A stretch of 64,000 bases of DNA, from positions 62,001-126,000 of the forward strand of contig NZ_WHNY01000016.1 in NCBI RefSeq assembly GCF_013141695.1. Reading direction: 5' to 3'. The notes beneath the pieces were generated by a model, which was not told the origin of the DNA, did not search any database, and worked only from the letters and a program-made list of their open reading frames with translations. Within the stretch, counting starts at the first letter, position 1, and each line of letters begins with the position of its first letter. The translations under genes and the position numbers were made by a program. This stretch comes from Paenibacillus plantarum (GTDB taxonomy: Bacteria; Bacillota; Bacilli; Paenibacillales; NBRC-103111). Below, piece after piece: positions 32,373-41,156 of the stretch.

Positions 32373-33218
32373 TTAAATAACAAATTCTATAAATTCCGGT
32401 GAACGCAGTCTCCCGCTTTGGGTCCAGCTTCTAGTTTTAACCCTCGCCATAATCCGCGGCTCCATATAGGCGAAATTCTTGTCTTCCTTGAAGACTAATC
32501 GCCTCTTCACGCCTTCTATAGCCTTCATATGAAGGGGGGAAACGCCTGATTCAATGATTCCTACTGGTAACTTGGATCCGTCTGCTGCATCAATAGAAGC
32601 CAGTAAAGCAAAATTATTTTTCCTATATCCAGAAATGTACACATCGGCGTACGTCCAATTAATTACTTTTTGCCAGCGGATGGAGCGTTTGTTTATTTCG
32701 TAAGTGGAATTTTCTTTTTTGGATTTTATAATAATGCCCTCAAGTCCGCGGCCGCGAACGTGTTCATAATACTCGATGGCATTTCCCTCGAACATTTCAA
32801 TCTTTTTATAGTTCTCATTTTCGCTAAAAGCCTGCTCTAACAGCTCTTTACGCTTAAGCAAACTTAAACCCGTGACGTCAATTCCCTTGTATCGCAAAAT
32901 GTCAAAAGCACAAAAAACCACAGGTTTCTTATTTTTCTTAGATAAAAACCGTGCGGACATCGCTTCAAAATCAGGCTTCCCTTGATCATCCAGCACGACT
33001 AATTCACCATCAAGTATGGTGCCTTCCGGTACAGGGCATCTTAATAGCTCAGGGAATTTATGCGTTATTAAGTCATTGTGTCTCGTATATACATACAGTT
33101 TATCCATATGGGAAAGAATACATCGTAAACCATCTAATTTTAATTCCGCAATATGATTCTTACTGTAAAATGGCTGATTATTTTTGGCATTGTACAGCAT
33201 CATAGGAGAAATGAACAT
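32373..33218 (-). CDS. ATP-dependent DNA ligase (LigB/LigD-ligase-like, minimal)
   Basis: A 281-residue ATP-dependent DNA ligase that seals nicks with ATP. Motif I is ELKLDGLRC, with the adenylated Lys27; motif III is FCAFDILRYKG; motif IV is GLEGIIIK; motif V is RWQKVI. A short OB-fold domain follows. It has no polymerase or phosphoesterase domain and no Ku gene lies nearby, so it is a stand-alone ligase like B. subtilis LigB. The start ATG 33218 has AGGGTGAT upstream; the frame to 33251 is less likely. A role in repair, perhaps in spores, is inferred. Confidence 0.85.
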   Translation of the reverse strand: MFISPMMLYNAKNNQPFYSKNHIAELKLDGLRCILSHMDKLYVYTRHNDLITHKFPELLRCPVPEGTILDGELVVLDDQGKPDFEAMSARFLSKKNKKPVVFCAFDILRYKGIDVTGLSLLKRKELLEQAFSENENYKKIEMFEGNAIEYYEHVRGRGLEGIIIKSKKENSTYEINKRSIRWQKVINWTYADVYISGYRKNNFALLASIDAADGSKLPVGIIESGVSPLHMKAIEGVKRRLVFKEDKNFAYMEPRIMARVKTRSWTQSGRLRSPEFIEFVI

Positions 33219-33314
33219 GTTATTATCACCCTGATTTAAATGATACTTCACTATGAACCTTCTGCCTATTGGTAACTGTTTCCCACGGTAAACAATTAAA
33301 AATTATCGCTTTGA

Positions 33315-33345
33315 TGTCACACATGAATGCCCTCAATTGTCTTAT
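33315..33345 (+). promoter_or_regulatory. ECF41-type promoter of the AhpD-like gene
   Basis: TGTCACA (33315-33321), 16-bp spacer and TGTCTTAT (33338-33345), about 33 bp upstream of the ATG. The same two blocks with the same spacing precede the ECF41 sigma gene (38691-38721, - strand). The reported ECF41 consensus is TGTCACA with a CGTC-type -10. Confidence 0.8.
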
Positions 33346-33377
33346 AAGTGTCACAAAAAAATTGGAGGTAATCACTG

Positions 33378-33857
33378 ATGACACAACGTTTAAATTATAT
33401 GCAGCAATCACCTGAGCTTTTCAAAAAAATGCTGGAATTCAGCAACGCCGAACACGATAGTGCCGTTGAAGAGAAGATTCTTGATCTTGTTCACATCCGT
33501 GCTTCGCAAATGAATGGTTGTGGGTTCTGTCTAGACATGCACGTCAAGCAAGCGAAGATCCATGGGGAAGGCGAACTTCGCCTCTACCACATTGCCATAT
33601 GGCGTGAATCCACGTTGTTTACACCGCGCGAGCGGGCAGCACTGGCTTGGACAGAGATTCTGACTAAGCTTCCTGAGCATGGTGTGCCGGACGAATTGTA
33701 TGATCGCGTTCGTGGTCAATTCTCTGAAAAAGAAATCTCAGATCTAACTTTCTCCGTCATGGCTATTAATGCTTGGAATCGCATCAATGTCGCTTTCAAA
33801 AACGTACCAGGTTCGGCAGATGCAGCATTTGGACTAACGAAAGCTGGTTTGAGTTAA
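33378..33857 (+). CDS. AhpD-like carboxymuconolactone decarboxylase-family protein
   Basis: A 159-residue, mostly helical protein of the AhpD/CMD family. It has the redox motif GCGFCLDMH (CxxC followed by His), which serves as a peroxidase-type or disulfide-reducing site in relatives. TTGGAGGT precedes the ATG. Genes of this family are the classic partners of ECF41 sigma factors. Here the sigma gene is 4 kb away beyond the ger operon, yet shares its promoter with this gene. Function is likely oxidative or electrophile defence (inference). Confidence 0.88.
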   Translation: MTQRLNYMQQSPELFKKMLEFSNAEHDSAVEEKILDLVHIRASQMNGCGFCLDMHVKQAKIHGEGELRLYHIAIWRESTLFTPRERAALAWTEILTKLPEHGVPDELYDRVRGQFSEKEISDLTFSVMAINAWNRINVAFKNVPGSADAAFGLTKAGLS

Positions 33858-33877
33858 TCTCATAGCCAGCCCCACTA

Positions 33878-33906
33878 AGAACCCTGCGAAGGGTTCTTTT
33901 TTATTT
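33878..33906 (+). terminator. Terminator of the AhpD-like gene
   Basis: AAGAACCCT (33878-33886), GCGA loop and AGGGTTCTT (33891-33899), followed by TTTTATTT. Confidence 0.85.
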
Positions 33907-34004
33907 CCCCGTGACACCATCCTTATACATGCCAATTTCTGCATAAGCACTTTCCGCTCTGTTCATACTATCTCCGAGATTATAGGCACTGGAGGGAATC
34001 ATCT

Positions 34005-35453
34005 TTGGAGGCAATCAGCACGAGTATAGAAACGAATGAAGATTATCTCACCGAACAGTTCAAAGATTGCTCCGATATGGTCATACGATCCTTTAAATTA
34101 ATGGATGAAACCCAACTTCTACTCGTATATTTGGATGGCATGACTCGCCTACAAAGCATTGAAGATAACATTCTGAAGCCATTGATTTTCAGCGGCTTGC
34201 CGCAAGGCATTGATCGCATACAATCGCTTGCTGAGATGTTCAGACGTGAATGGTTGCCATTAACAGATATCAAGACCGACAAATCCCTTGCGGATTTGGT
34301 TAACCATATCCTGCACGGCTGCTTAGCTATCTTGGTGGACGGTGAAGCTTCTGCACTCATTGCTCAAGTCCAGGGATACGAGACAAGAGGTATTCAAGAG
34401 CCGATGAAGGAAGCAACCTTGCGAGGCTCCAAGGAAGGCTTCGTGGAACATATCCGCACCAATACAACGTTAATTAGACGCAGGATCATTCACCCGCTTC
34501 TGAAAATGGAGTCTTTTACAATTGGCAAATACACGCAAACAGATGTGATTCTTGCCTATATGAAGGGACTTGCAGATGAGAAAGTATTATCAGAAGTAAG
34601 AGAGAAACTGGGTAAAATCGAAATGGACGGCATCATTGATTCCGCGTATATTGAAGAATGGCTGGAGAATAGTTCCTTCTCCATCTTCTCGCAAATCCAG
34701 AATACCGAGAGGCCCGATATCGTAGCTGCAAGTTTAATAGAGGGAAAGGTCGCTCTCATCACGAACGGCACTCCCTTTGTTCTTATTCTTCCGGTTACCC
34801 TCTGGTCAGGTCTTCAATCGGCAGACGATTATTTCGAGCGTTTTATATTTGTCATCATAATTCGGATGATCCGATACATTATGACGTTTATTTCATTTGC
34901 CTTACCTGCAATCTACGTCGCACTGTCAACATTCCATCCCGAAATGGTCCCGAGTTACCTCATGATCGGAATTGCAACCGCGAGGGAAAATACACCATTC
35001 CCCACCGTCATTGAGTTATTCCTCATGATGTTTGTTTTCGATGGCTTACAAGAGGCTGGCGTTCATCTCCCCAATCAACTCGGGCCTGTCGTCAGCATTA
35101 TCGGTGCCTTGGTCATCGGACAAGCCGCTGTCGAAGCCGGGATCATCTCTACGCCGATTATCATCGTCATTTCGTTAACAGGCGTTGCAGCTTATACAAT
35201 TCCCAGATACAGCGCCACGCTTCCCTTTCGCTTAATCAGGTATTTGATGCTATTCATCTCAGGGTTCCTAGGCTTTGTCGGCTTTGCCTTCGGCATTATT
35301 TTCTTGTTGATCCATCTGGTATCACTTGAGTCCTTTGGAACACCCTACTTAAGTCCAGTAGCCCCATTCGATGGTAAACGGATTAGAGATCTACTTATTC
35401 GATACCCCTTCTGGGTCAAGAACGGTCGCAATAAGAAAGGACGTTCAACATGA
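34005..35453 (+). CDS. Spore germination receptor A subunit (GerA family)
   Basis: A 482-residue GerAA/GerKA-type subunit located in the spore inner membrane. It has a soluble N-terminal region (about 1-235), then membrane segments in the conserved block with YFERFIFVIIIRMIRYIMTF, ALSTFHPEMVPSYLMIGIA, and LGPVVSIIGALVIGQAAVEAG (only part of that last block is diagnostic here). The start is TTG 34005, eight bases after GGAGGG. The GerC gene overlaps by 4 bp. The germinant cannot be read from sequence. Confidence 0.92.
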   Translation: MEAISTSIETNEDYLTEQFKDCSDMVIRSFKLMDETQLLLVYLDGMTRLQSIEDNILKPLIFSGLPQGIDRIQSLAEMFRREWLPLTDIKTDKSLADLVNHILHGCLAILVDGEASALIAQVQGYETRGIQEPMKEATLRGSKEGFVEHIRTNTTLIRRRIIHPLLKMESFTIGKYTQTDVILAYMKGLADEKVLSEVREKLGKIEMDGIIDSAYIEEWLENSSFSIFSQIQNTERPDIVAASLIEGKVALITNGTPFVLILPVTLWSGLQSADDYFERFIFVIIIRMIRYIMTFISFALPAIYVALSTFHPEMVPSYLMIGIATARENTPFPTVIELFLMMFVFDGLQEAGVHLPNQLGPVVSIIGALVIGQAAVEAGIISTPIIIVISLTGVAAYTIPRYSATLPFRLIRYLMLFISGFLGFVGFAFGIIFLLIHLVSLESFGTPYLSPVAPFDGKRIRDLLIRYPFWVKNGRNKKGRST

Positions 35454-36607
35454 TCCGTATTGCCATCCAAACATGCGTGTCATTGTCTCTCTTTATGCTT
35501 TTAACCAGCTGCACGGATTTTGTGGAACCGAATCAATTAGCTTTCGTGATGGGGACAGCGATTGACCATGTTGAGAACGGGAATATTGAAGTTAGCCATC
35601 AGATCGCAATCCCCTCTAAGATGAATACATTTAAAAACGGATCTGGCGATTCCGATAGCTTTCTCGTCATGTCGGCTAAAGGTAAAGATGTTTTTGAAGC
35701 CACTGAGAAAATACAAAGAGAGATGTCCCGTCGATTGATGACGAGCCATCGGATACTGATCGCGATCAGTGAGGAGTTTTTTAACAAGAATGACGTTAGC
35801 AAATTATTTGATAAGCTGGGGAGAGATCCTGCGAACAATCAACGAGATGTCACCATCATGGTCAAAGGAAACAATGCCAAGGAATTCCTTCTGATTAAGC
35901 ATCCTATGGAGAATCTCTCGAGCATCGCTGCCGGTAAAGAAATGCATATCAACGGAATGAAGAACTTCTCTACCAGACAATTTATTATCGATAGTGTAGC
36001 AGAGGAAATCAGTTCGCTGATACCGATTCTCCAGATCAGAAATGTGAAGGTGAACACCAAAAAAGCAAATCCTTTAGCTGTCTTATCCGGATACGCTGTT
36101 TTAAACAAAAAACTGAAAGTAGGTGGCGTACTAGACGATTTCGAAGGCTCAGATGTGGCTTGGTTGTCTGGGAAAGGAAGTGCACAAAGCGTGACTTTTC
36201 CATGGAAGGAAGGCAATGGCATCTTATCGTTTCGATTAACCCACCTTGCTCGTAATGTTCAATCTAACGGTAACCATGATCCGCGTCAGGTTGTCATAAA
36301 GGTCAAGGCGCAAGCCTATCTTCTTGAGAACACGACCTCACTAGACATGTCCGAAGTACATAATATGATAGAAGTCGAAAAGTACCTTAATGAGCAGATC
36401 CAATCCAAATTACAACTTGCACTGGTGAAAGTTCAGCAATGGGGACCCGATGTTTTCGGTATCGGTGCCTATCTTCATCGCAAATATCCGTACTGGTGGA
36501 AATCGCAAAAAGACGATTGGAATGAGAATTTCAAGAAAGTTGAAGCTACTGTCCAAGCGAATATACATATCAGATCCGTCGGAGTGCTTGGCGGTCAATT
36601 AGAATGA
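35450..36607 (+). CDS. Spore germination receptor C subunit, Ger(x)C lipoprotein
   Basis: A 385-residue lipoprotein subunit of the ger receptor. The signal peptide ends in the lipobox LTSC (Cys21). Ger(x)C features include VEPNQLAFVMGTAID near the N-terminus and the C-terminal conserved WGPDVFGIGAYLHRKYPYWW. It is lipid-anchored on the outer face of the spore inner membrane and is needed for assembly of the receptor. Its ATG overlaps the A-subunit stop (ATGA), and its stop overlaps the next gene, so all three are translated as a coupled operon. Confidence 0.92.
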   Translation: MIRIAIQTCVSLSLFMLLTSCTDFVEPNQLAFVMGTAIDHVENGNIEVSHQIAIPSKMNTFKNGSGDSDSFLVMSAKGKDVFEATEKIQREMSRRLMTSHRILIAISEEFFNKNDVSKLFDKLGRDPANNQRDVTIMVKGNNAKEFLLIKHPMENLSSIAAGKEMHINGMKNFSTRQFIIDSVAEEISSLIPILQIRNVKVNTKKANPLAVLSGYAVLNKKLKVGGVLDDFEGSDVAWLSGKGSAQSVTFPWKEGNGILSFRLTHLARNVQSNGNHDPRQVVIKVKAQAYLLENTTSLDMSEVHNMIEVEKYLNEQIQSKLQLALVKVQQWGPDVFGIGAYLHRKYPYWWKSQKDDWNENFKKVEATVQANIHIRSVGVLGGQLE

Positions 36608-37731
36608 GGAAGGTAAGGAGTGACAACGAGGGTATGAAAGTAAGCGGTTATCAAATGTTTTGGTTGGTTAGTATTTCTTCCATTATCGTGGTTTCCTACC
36701 TCCCCATCCAGTTAGCCGCGGAGCAGTCACGTCAAGACTGTTGGATTTCCATACTACTCGGGGGCATAATCATGATGGCTATCACCTGGATGATGCTCCG
36801 AGTTTGTCTGCAGAATAAGGATAAAACGTTGGTCAATTTCATGAAAGACCTATTAGGAACTGTACTTGGGAAAATCATCATCACCGTGTATTTTCTACTA
36901 TGGTTTATGCAAATGTCTACGATCGTAAGAGGTATGGCCGAATTTGTAAATTTAGTTCTCGTTCATAACACACCGATGATCGTCATCGTACTGTGCATGT
37001 TATTTCTTCTTGCGTATGCGATTTATAAAGGTGGGATTACGACGATTAGCCGCTGTGCTGAAATGATTGGACCTTTCTTCGTCCTCATGCTATTCGGGCA
37101 GCTATTCTTGAATCCTCAGGATATGGAGGTAAATCGAATTCTGCCCATTTATGCTGATTCAGGCTGGACTCATATTCTGAAGGGCACGTTTCGTTCCTAC
37201 AATTATATGATGGATCCTTCGATTATTCTTATGTTATTCTTTTTCGCCGAGAATAAGCGAACTGCTACAAGAGCGATCCTATGGGGGACCGCTGTAGCCA
37301 TGATATGGGGTGTTCTGACCACGCTAGTTCTTCTCTTTGTGACCGGGCCCAACGTGGCGGCTAAATTAATTGCTCCTGTCTATTCACTAACCAAATTCGT
37401 CTCCATTCTCAATTTCGTTCAGAATATCGATGCTTTTTTCATACCGCTTTGGCTGCTTGGCGCTTTCATTAAATTATCCGTATGCTTATTTATACTCAGC
37501 TATGGTTTATCGGAGTGGACAGGAATTAAAAATTGGAAGTTTATTGCTTACGTCATAGCTTTCATCTTATTGATATACGTTATCTATAGCACCCACCATC
37601 TTCGGCTTTCGTTTACACTTAAAAACATGTTTCTGATTAGCATCTTTTACCCTGCCGTCTACATTGTCATTCCCTTGATTTTATGGGCAATTGGCGGCAT
37701 ACGACTTCGCCGTAAAGTCTCAAATAGCTAA
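36604..37731 (+). CDS. Spore germination receptor B subunit (GerB permease family)
   Basis: A 375-residue, ten-helix protein of the amino acid permease-like GerB family, thought to bind the germinant. Landmarks: SGYQMFWLVSISSIIVVSYL at the first helix and conserved GGITTISRCAEMIGPFF in the middle. The start at 36604 overlaps the GerC stop; an internal ATG at 36634 with AAGGAGTGA upstream is an alternative that would remove ten polar residues. Gene order A-C-B differs from the A-B-C order of many Bacillus loci. The 3' end overlaps the convergent sigma gene by 12 bp. Confidence 0.9.
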   Translation: MRKVRSDNEGMKVSGYQMFWLVSISSIIVVSYLPIQLAAEQSRQDCWISILLGGIIMMAITWMMLRVCLQNKDKTLVNFMKDLLGTVLGKIIITVYFLLWFMQMSTIVRGMAEFVNLVLVHNTPMIVIVLCMLFLLAYAIYKGGITTISRCAEMIGPFFVLMLFGQLFLNPQDMEVNRILPIYADSGWTHILKGTFRSYNYMMDPSIILMLFFFAENKRTATRAILWGTAVAMIWGVLTTLVLLFVTGPNVAAKLIAPVYSLTKFVSILNFVQNIDAFFIPLWLLGAFIKLSVCLFILSYGLSEWTGIKNWKFIAYVIAFILLIYVIYSTHHLRLSFTLKNMFLISIFYPAVYIVIPLILWAIGGIRLRRKVSNS

Positions 37732-38628
37732 ATGCTCTAGTTTATCTGGATTCACGATAATGTAAATTCGTTGCATGGTCATGGTGTGGGTATCCCATTC
37801 AAAACAAATGACACCCGTGGGAACACCATCTTGCGATAACATTACCCCAGGTTGATCATTGACCTCTACAAGCTGTGCTTTCGAAACCGGGAAGCGACTT
37901 TGAGAGAGAGCACTCAACAACTTGAGTACGCGTTCTTTCCTATATATAGGATGGATAGCTGCCGATACTTTCCCTCCACCATCTGCAATCAGCACGACAT
38001 CCTCTGTTAACATATCCACCAAGGATTGAATGTTACCATGCGAAATCGCCGAAATGAAACGTGTCACCAGTTCCTTTTCTTCAACCAGACGGGTGGATGG
38101 ACTTACCTGCTTGGCTGAGGACACATCTACCTTCTTCTTGACACGACTGAATATTTTCCGGCAATTCACTTCCGTTTTATTAAACATTTCGCCAATCTCA
38201 CTATGTTCATAAGCAAAAACTTCGCGAAGAATAAACACCGCTCTCTCCAAAGGAGTCAGTTTATCCATCAGAATAAGAAAAGCATAAGAAATCGTATCAT
38301 GGCGCTCTGCGCTTTCCAATGGACGATCCTCGCCTAGCTGAACGGTTGGTTCAGGCAGCCAATTCCCCACATAGCTAATTCTCTTTTTCCTCGCTGACTT
38401 TAATTCATTCAAGCATCGGTTGACCATCATTTTGCTTAAATAAGACTTGGTATTATGAATATTCTCATTGCTATGTCCATGAATGCTTATGAACAAATCT
38501 TGCACCATATCTTCTGCATCTGATCTAGAACCAAGCATCCGATATGCGATGGCAAACAAATGAGGCTTATAGGTTGTATATAAATCCTCGATACTCGTTG
38601 TGGGTTGATCCTTTGTGAAACTTTGCAT
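37720..38628 (-). CDS. ECF41-family RNA polymerase sigma factor (SigJ-like)
   Basis: A 302-residue sigma factor: sigma region 2 (about 15-80), the group-specific GNWLPEP linker (88-94), region 4 (about 115-170) and a fused SnoaL-like C-terminal domain of about 110 residues carrying the DGGGK motif (216-220). In ECF41 proteins this domain replaces an anti-sigma factor and tunes activity. Target genes usually encode CMD-type proteins, oxidoreductases or epimerases. Its own promoter matches that of the AhpD-like gene at 33378. GGAGGGG precedes the ATG. Confidence 0.93.
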   Translation of the reverse strand: MQSFTKDQPTTSIEDLYTTYKPHLFAIAYRMLGSRSDAEDMVQDLFISIHGHSNENIHNTKSYLSKMMVNRCLNELKSARKKRISYVGNWLPEPTVQLGEDRPLESAERHDTISYAFLILMDKLTPLERAVFILREVFAYEHSEIGEMFNKTEVNCRKIFSRVKKKVDVSSAKQVSPSTRLVEEKELVTRFISAISHGNIQSLVDMLTEDVVLIADGGGKVSAAIHPIYRKERVLKLLSALSQSRFPVSKAQLVEVNDQPGVMLSQDGVPTGVICFEWDTHTMTMQRIYIIVNPDKLEHLAI

Positions 38629-38690
38629 AATACCCCTCCTTCATTCCTAAAGAGAAACTTCAGCCCTTCTGACAAAAACATGCGTCTTTG

Positions 38691-38721
38691 ATAAGACAAC
38701 TGGCGTTGTCCATCTGTGACA
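38691..38721 (-). promoter_or_regulatory. ECF41-type autoregulatory promoter
   Basis: On the - strand TGTCACA (38721-38715), a 16-bp spacer and TGTCTTAT (38698-38691), about 62 bp upstream of the sigma gene ATG. It is identical in both blocks and spacing to the promoter at 33315-33345, while the spacer is unrelated. Confidence 0.8.
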
Positions 38722-38764
38722 TGCATCTTGAAATAGGGGAGGGACTTGCGATTCGCAAATTTGT

Positions 38765-38995
38765 ATTAACTGGAAAATATACAGCTATTTATGAGGATTT
38801 TCTTCGAAAACTCGATTTAACTGTAAAATATGTAGTTAAAACCACCTGTTTCATTCAAATTGGCAAAAATGGTTAAAATTAACTACAGATTATCCATCTA
38901 TTTTGCTTTTAATCGAATTAGCCCATAATTTAACTGTACAAAATCCATCTATTCGCCGAGCACACAAGGAGAATTACGAAATTTCCATCTGATCG
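38765..38995. repeat. Degenerate intergenic repeat, about four copies
   Basis: A TTAACTGTA element followed by AAAAT and often CCATCTATT recurs near 38765, 38817, 38878 and 38929, with a partial TTCCATCT copy near 38980. The spacing is 51-61 bp and copies are imperfect. No gene is seen in 38722-39036. Confidence 0.45.
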
Positions 38996-39036
38996 ACTCA
39001 CAACCAGCATGTCACACCTCAGCAGGGCATATGGAA

Positions 39037-39072
39037 AAAAAGCAGCCTATTAGGCTGCTTTTCCTTTTTTTT
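39037..39072. terminator. Bidirectional terminator upstream of the oxidoreductase end
   Basis: AAAAGCAGCCTA pairs with TAGGCTGCTTTT (stem 39039-39062) with T-runs on both strands. It ends the - strand oxidoreductase transcript. Confidence 0.85.
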
Positions 39073-39087
39073 GCATATATCACTATT

Positions 39088-40170
39088 TCAGTTAGGCAAC
39101 TCCACCGATACCTCACGACGAGTCGCCGCGGAGCGCAGCACGCCGTCAATAATTGCTTGCTGAATTAGAATTTGCTCACCAGGAATTGGGGCTGGTCGAC
39201 CATCCCGAACCGCTTCGGCAAAATCATGTACTTTCTGATCGAACAGATTCAATTTATGCTCGACAAGCGGAACTGGCGTCGCTGTATGTCCGCCGAATTC
39301 ATCATGGAATAGCGTGATGGAACCTACGGAGCCATCCCATACCCCTGACCACGGCCCAGCACCAGCCGGAGTCACTTTAAGACCAGCATCCGTACCGAGA
39401 AACATCGTTGCTCCAAGGGTATCCATGTGCATCGCCCACGATATTTTGAATTGCAGCACAAGATCATTCTCGAAACGCACCATCGCAACCCCGAAATCTT
39501 CGACTTCGAACTTGCTCGCTTCCGGATGGTACATGGAGTTCGTGCCGAAATGGTTAGACGTAAATGCGGACACCGTTAGCGGACGAGGATATCCAAGCGT
39601 ATTAAGCGCCATATCTAGCGAGTAACAACCAATATCCGCCATCGCGCCTGCCCCGGCGAGCTGTTTATTGATGAATGTTCCACCTGGCATACCCCGGCGA
39701 CGCCCGCCTCCCGTCTCTACATAATAGACATTGCCAAGTCGTCCAGATTGCACAATCGTTTGCAGCAGCTTCATATTCGGATCATAGCGAGGCTGGAAAC
39801 CGAGTGTTAGCATCTTCCCACTCTCATTCGCCGCTTGTGTCATATCGATACCTTCTTGAAGTGTCACCGACATCGGTTTCTCAAGTAATACATTCTTTCC
39901 TGCGCGCAGAGAATCCACAGTCGTTACGTGATGGGAAACGTTCGGCGTACAAATACTAACCCCATCCAAATCTAAGCGCAATAAATCCGTATGGCTATCA
40001 AATGAAGCAGCTTCCGTTAATCCTTCCGTCTTCGCGAATGCTGACGCCTTGCCTGGGATGACATCGGCCACACCTACAATCTCTACATAGTCAAGCTTTT
40101 TATACGCGGTTATATGGGCTCTGGCAATGCCCCCAGTTCCGATTATCCCAATACGCAGCTTTTTACTCAT
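39088..40170 (-). CDS. Gfo/Idh/MocA-family NAD(P)-dependent sugar oxidoreductase
   Basis: A 360-residue dehydrogenase. The N-terminal Rossmann fold begins KLRIGIIGTGGIARAH, the dinucleotide and catalytic segment is LLEKPMSVTLQEG (EKP motif), and the C-terminal beta-sheet domain carries GCYSLDMALNTLG. Enzymes of this family oxidise or reduce sugars and inositols; the substrate is unknown. The start ATG 40170 (AAGGA upstream) is preferred to the in-frame upstream codon at 40191. It stands alone between terminators. Confidence 0.88.
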   Translation of the reverse strand: MSKKLRIGIIGTGGIARAHITAYKKLDYVEIVGVADVIPGKASAFAKTEGLTEAASFDSHTDLLRLDLDGVSICTPNVSHHVTTVDSLRAGKNVLLEKPMSVTLQEGIDMTQAANESGKMLTLGFQPRYDPNMKLLQTIVQSGRLGNVYYVETGGGRRRGMPGGTFINKQLAGAGAMADIGCYSLDMALNTLGYPRPLTVSAFTSNHFGTNSMYHPEASKFEVEDFGVAMVRFENDLVLQFKISWAMHMDTLGATMFLGTDAGLKVTPAGAGPWSGVWDGSVGSITLFHDEFGGHTATPVPLVEHKLNLFDQKVHDFAEAVRDGRPAPIPGEQILIQQAIIDGVLRSAATRREVSVELPN

Positions 40171-40312
40171 CCTCGTCAATCCTTCTCTCATGAAAGTGTA
40201 TGAAGTCCGAACTTCCCTTCATTTCAATATAGATTGACAATAGCATAGAGAAGGACGATTTTTTAGTTCATATTGATGCCATCGGAAGTGTAAGATTGCG
40301 ACATTCGTCAAA

Positions 40313-40645
40313 TCACCGCTCTATCGACTCGCTAATCCCCTGTACAATACCAAGAGCCGAAGCCGCTCGTGGCCATCCTGCATAGAAGGCCATATGTGTA
40401 ATTGCTTCCACTAGTTCTTCTGTGCTTAGGCCATTCTCTATAGCCAACCGCAAGTGATATGGTAGGTGTTCTGTCATACCTCCCGCGACCAGCACCGCAA
40501 TGGTGACTAAGCTTCGATCCCGAATAGAAAGCTGCTCCCTTCGCCACAAATCTCCGAAAAGCACGTCCTCCGAGTATGCAACGAATGCTGGCGCGATTTC
40601 ACCGTAGGATTCCCTTGCGGTAGACACTATTTTCCGATGAGTCAT
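40313..40645 (-). CDS. Carboxymuconolactone decarboxylase-family protein
   Basis: A 110-residue CMD-domain protein (RDRSLVTIAVLVAGGMTEHL, then HLRLAIENGLSTEELVEAI and the AFYAGWPRA end motif). It lacks the CxxC of AhpD, so it is of the decarboxylase-like rather than redox type. The ATG overlaps the stop of the tautomerase gene by 4 bp, so both proteins probably act in one pathway, possibly degradation or detoxification of an aromatic or unsaturated acid. Confidence 0.88.
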   Translation of the reverse strand: MTHRKIVSTARESYGEIAPAFVAYSEDVLFGDLWRREQLSIRDRSLVTIAVLVAGGMTEHLPYHLRLAIENGLSTEELVEAITHMAFYAGWPRAASALGIVQGISESIER

Positions 40646-41043
40646 AGGCCACCACCGATCTTGAGCATCTGTGCTTCTCCGTTACCGAATGACCAATCCT
40701 CGTATTCGTTATCCACCAGTACCACAAATACATCTTCTTTCCGCATAGGAAGTTCATTGGATAATTGTTCAGCTAGCGCGCTATAAAAACCTTTCTTCTG
40801 CGAAGTCGTTCTCCCTGATTTCAGGGTTATTTGAATGTATAGCAGTCCATCGCTTCGTTCGACACCTAGATAGCTAGGACTATAATAGAACTCACCTTCC
40901 TTATGCGAATGAAATACTTGAAAAACATCGTCTTTCGGAACGTTGAAGTACGCCACCAACGCGCTTCCAATAATTCGGCTGATCTGCCCTAACTTATTAC
41001 GATCATATTGGTGCTCGTAGTAGCTGACTCTTATGAATGGCAT
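40642..41043 (-). CDS. Tautomerase-superfamily protein (MSAD-like)
   Basis: A 133-residue protein of the 4-oxalocrotonate tautomerase superfamily, long type. Proline follows the start methionine (MPFIRVSYY); this Pro becomes the catalytic N-terminal base after Met removal. The second beta-alpha-beta half ends with DVFVVLVDNEYEDWSFGNGE. The start is ATG 41043 with GGGAGTGA eight bases upstream, and codons further upstream would hide the proline. It is coupled to the CMD gene and divergent from lysR. Confidence 0.87.
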   Translation of the reverse strand: MPFIRVSYYEHQYDRNKLGQISRIIGSALVAYFNVPKDDVFQVFHSHKEGEFYYSPSYLGVERSDGLLYIQITLKSGRTTSQKKGFYSALAEQLSNELPMRKEDVFVVLVDNEYEDWSFGNGEAQMLKIGGGL

Positions 41044-41076
41044 ACCCTGCATCACTCCCTTGATCAGATAGCTACA

Positions 41077-41106
41077 TTGTACGCCGTGAATTTCAATCTA
41101 TATAAT
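41077..41106 (+). promoter_or_regulatory. Promoter of the LysR gene at 41157
   Basis: TTGTAC (41077-41082), 18-bp spacer, TATAAT (41101-41106). Transcription would begin at about 41113, which makes the ATG at 41118 practically leaderless and supports the TTG at 41157 with its GGAGG ribosome site. Confidence 0.6.
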
Positions 41107-41156
41107 GGAATAAAACGATGATCTTAATCAATTTTATCGATGGAGGCTTGAGGGAT

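Noticed and set aside
33349-33355. Second TGTCACA just before the AhpD-like gene
   Set aside because: It lies too close to the ATG for a -35 box and lacks a partner -10; the copy at 33315 fits better.
39010-39016. TGTCACA on the + strand as a third ECF41 promoter
   Set aside because: There is no TGTC or CGTC 16-17 bp downstream, and it leads straight into a terminator.
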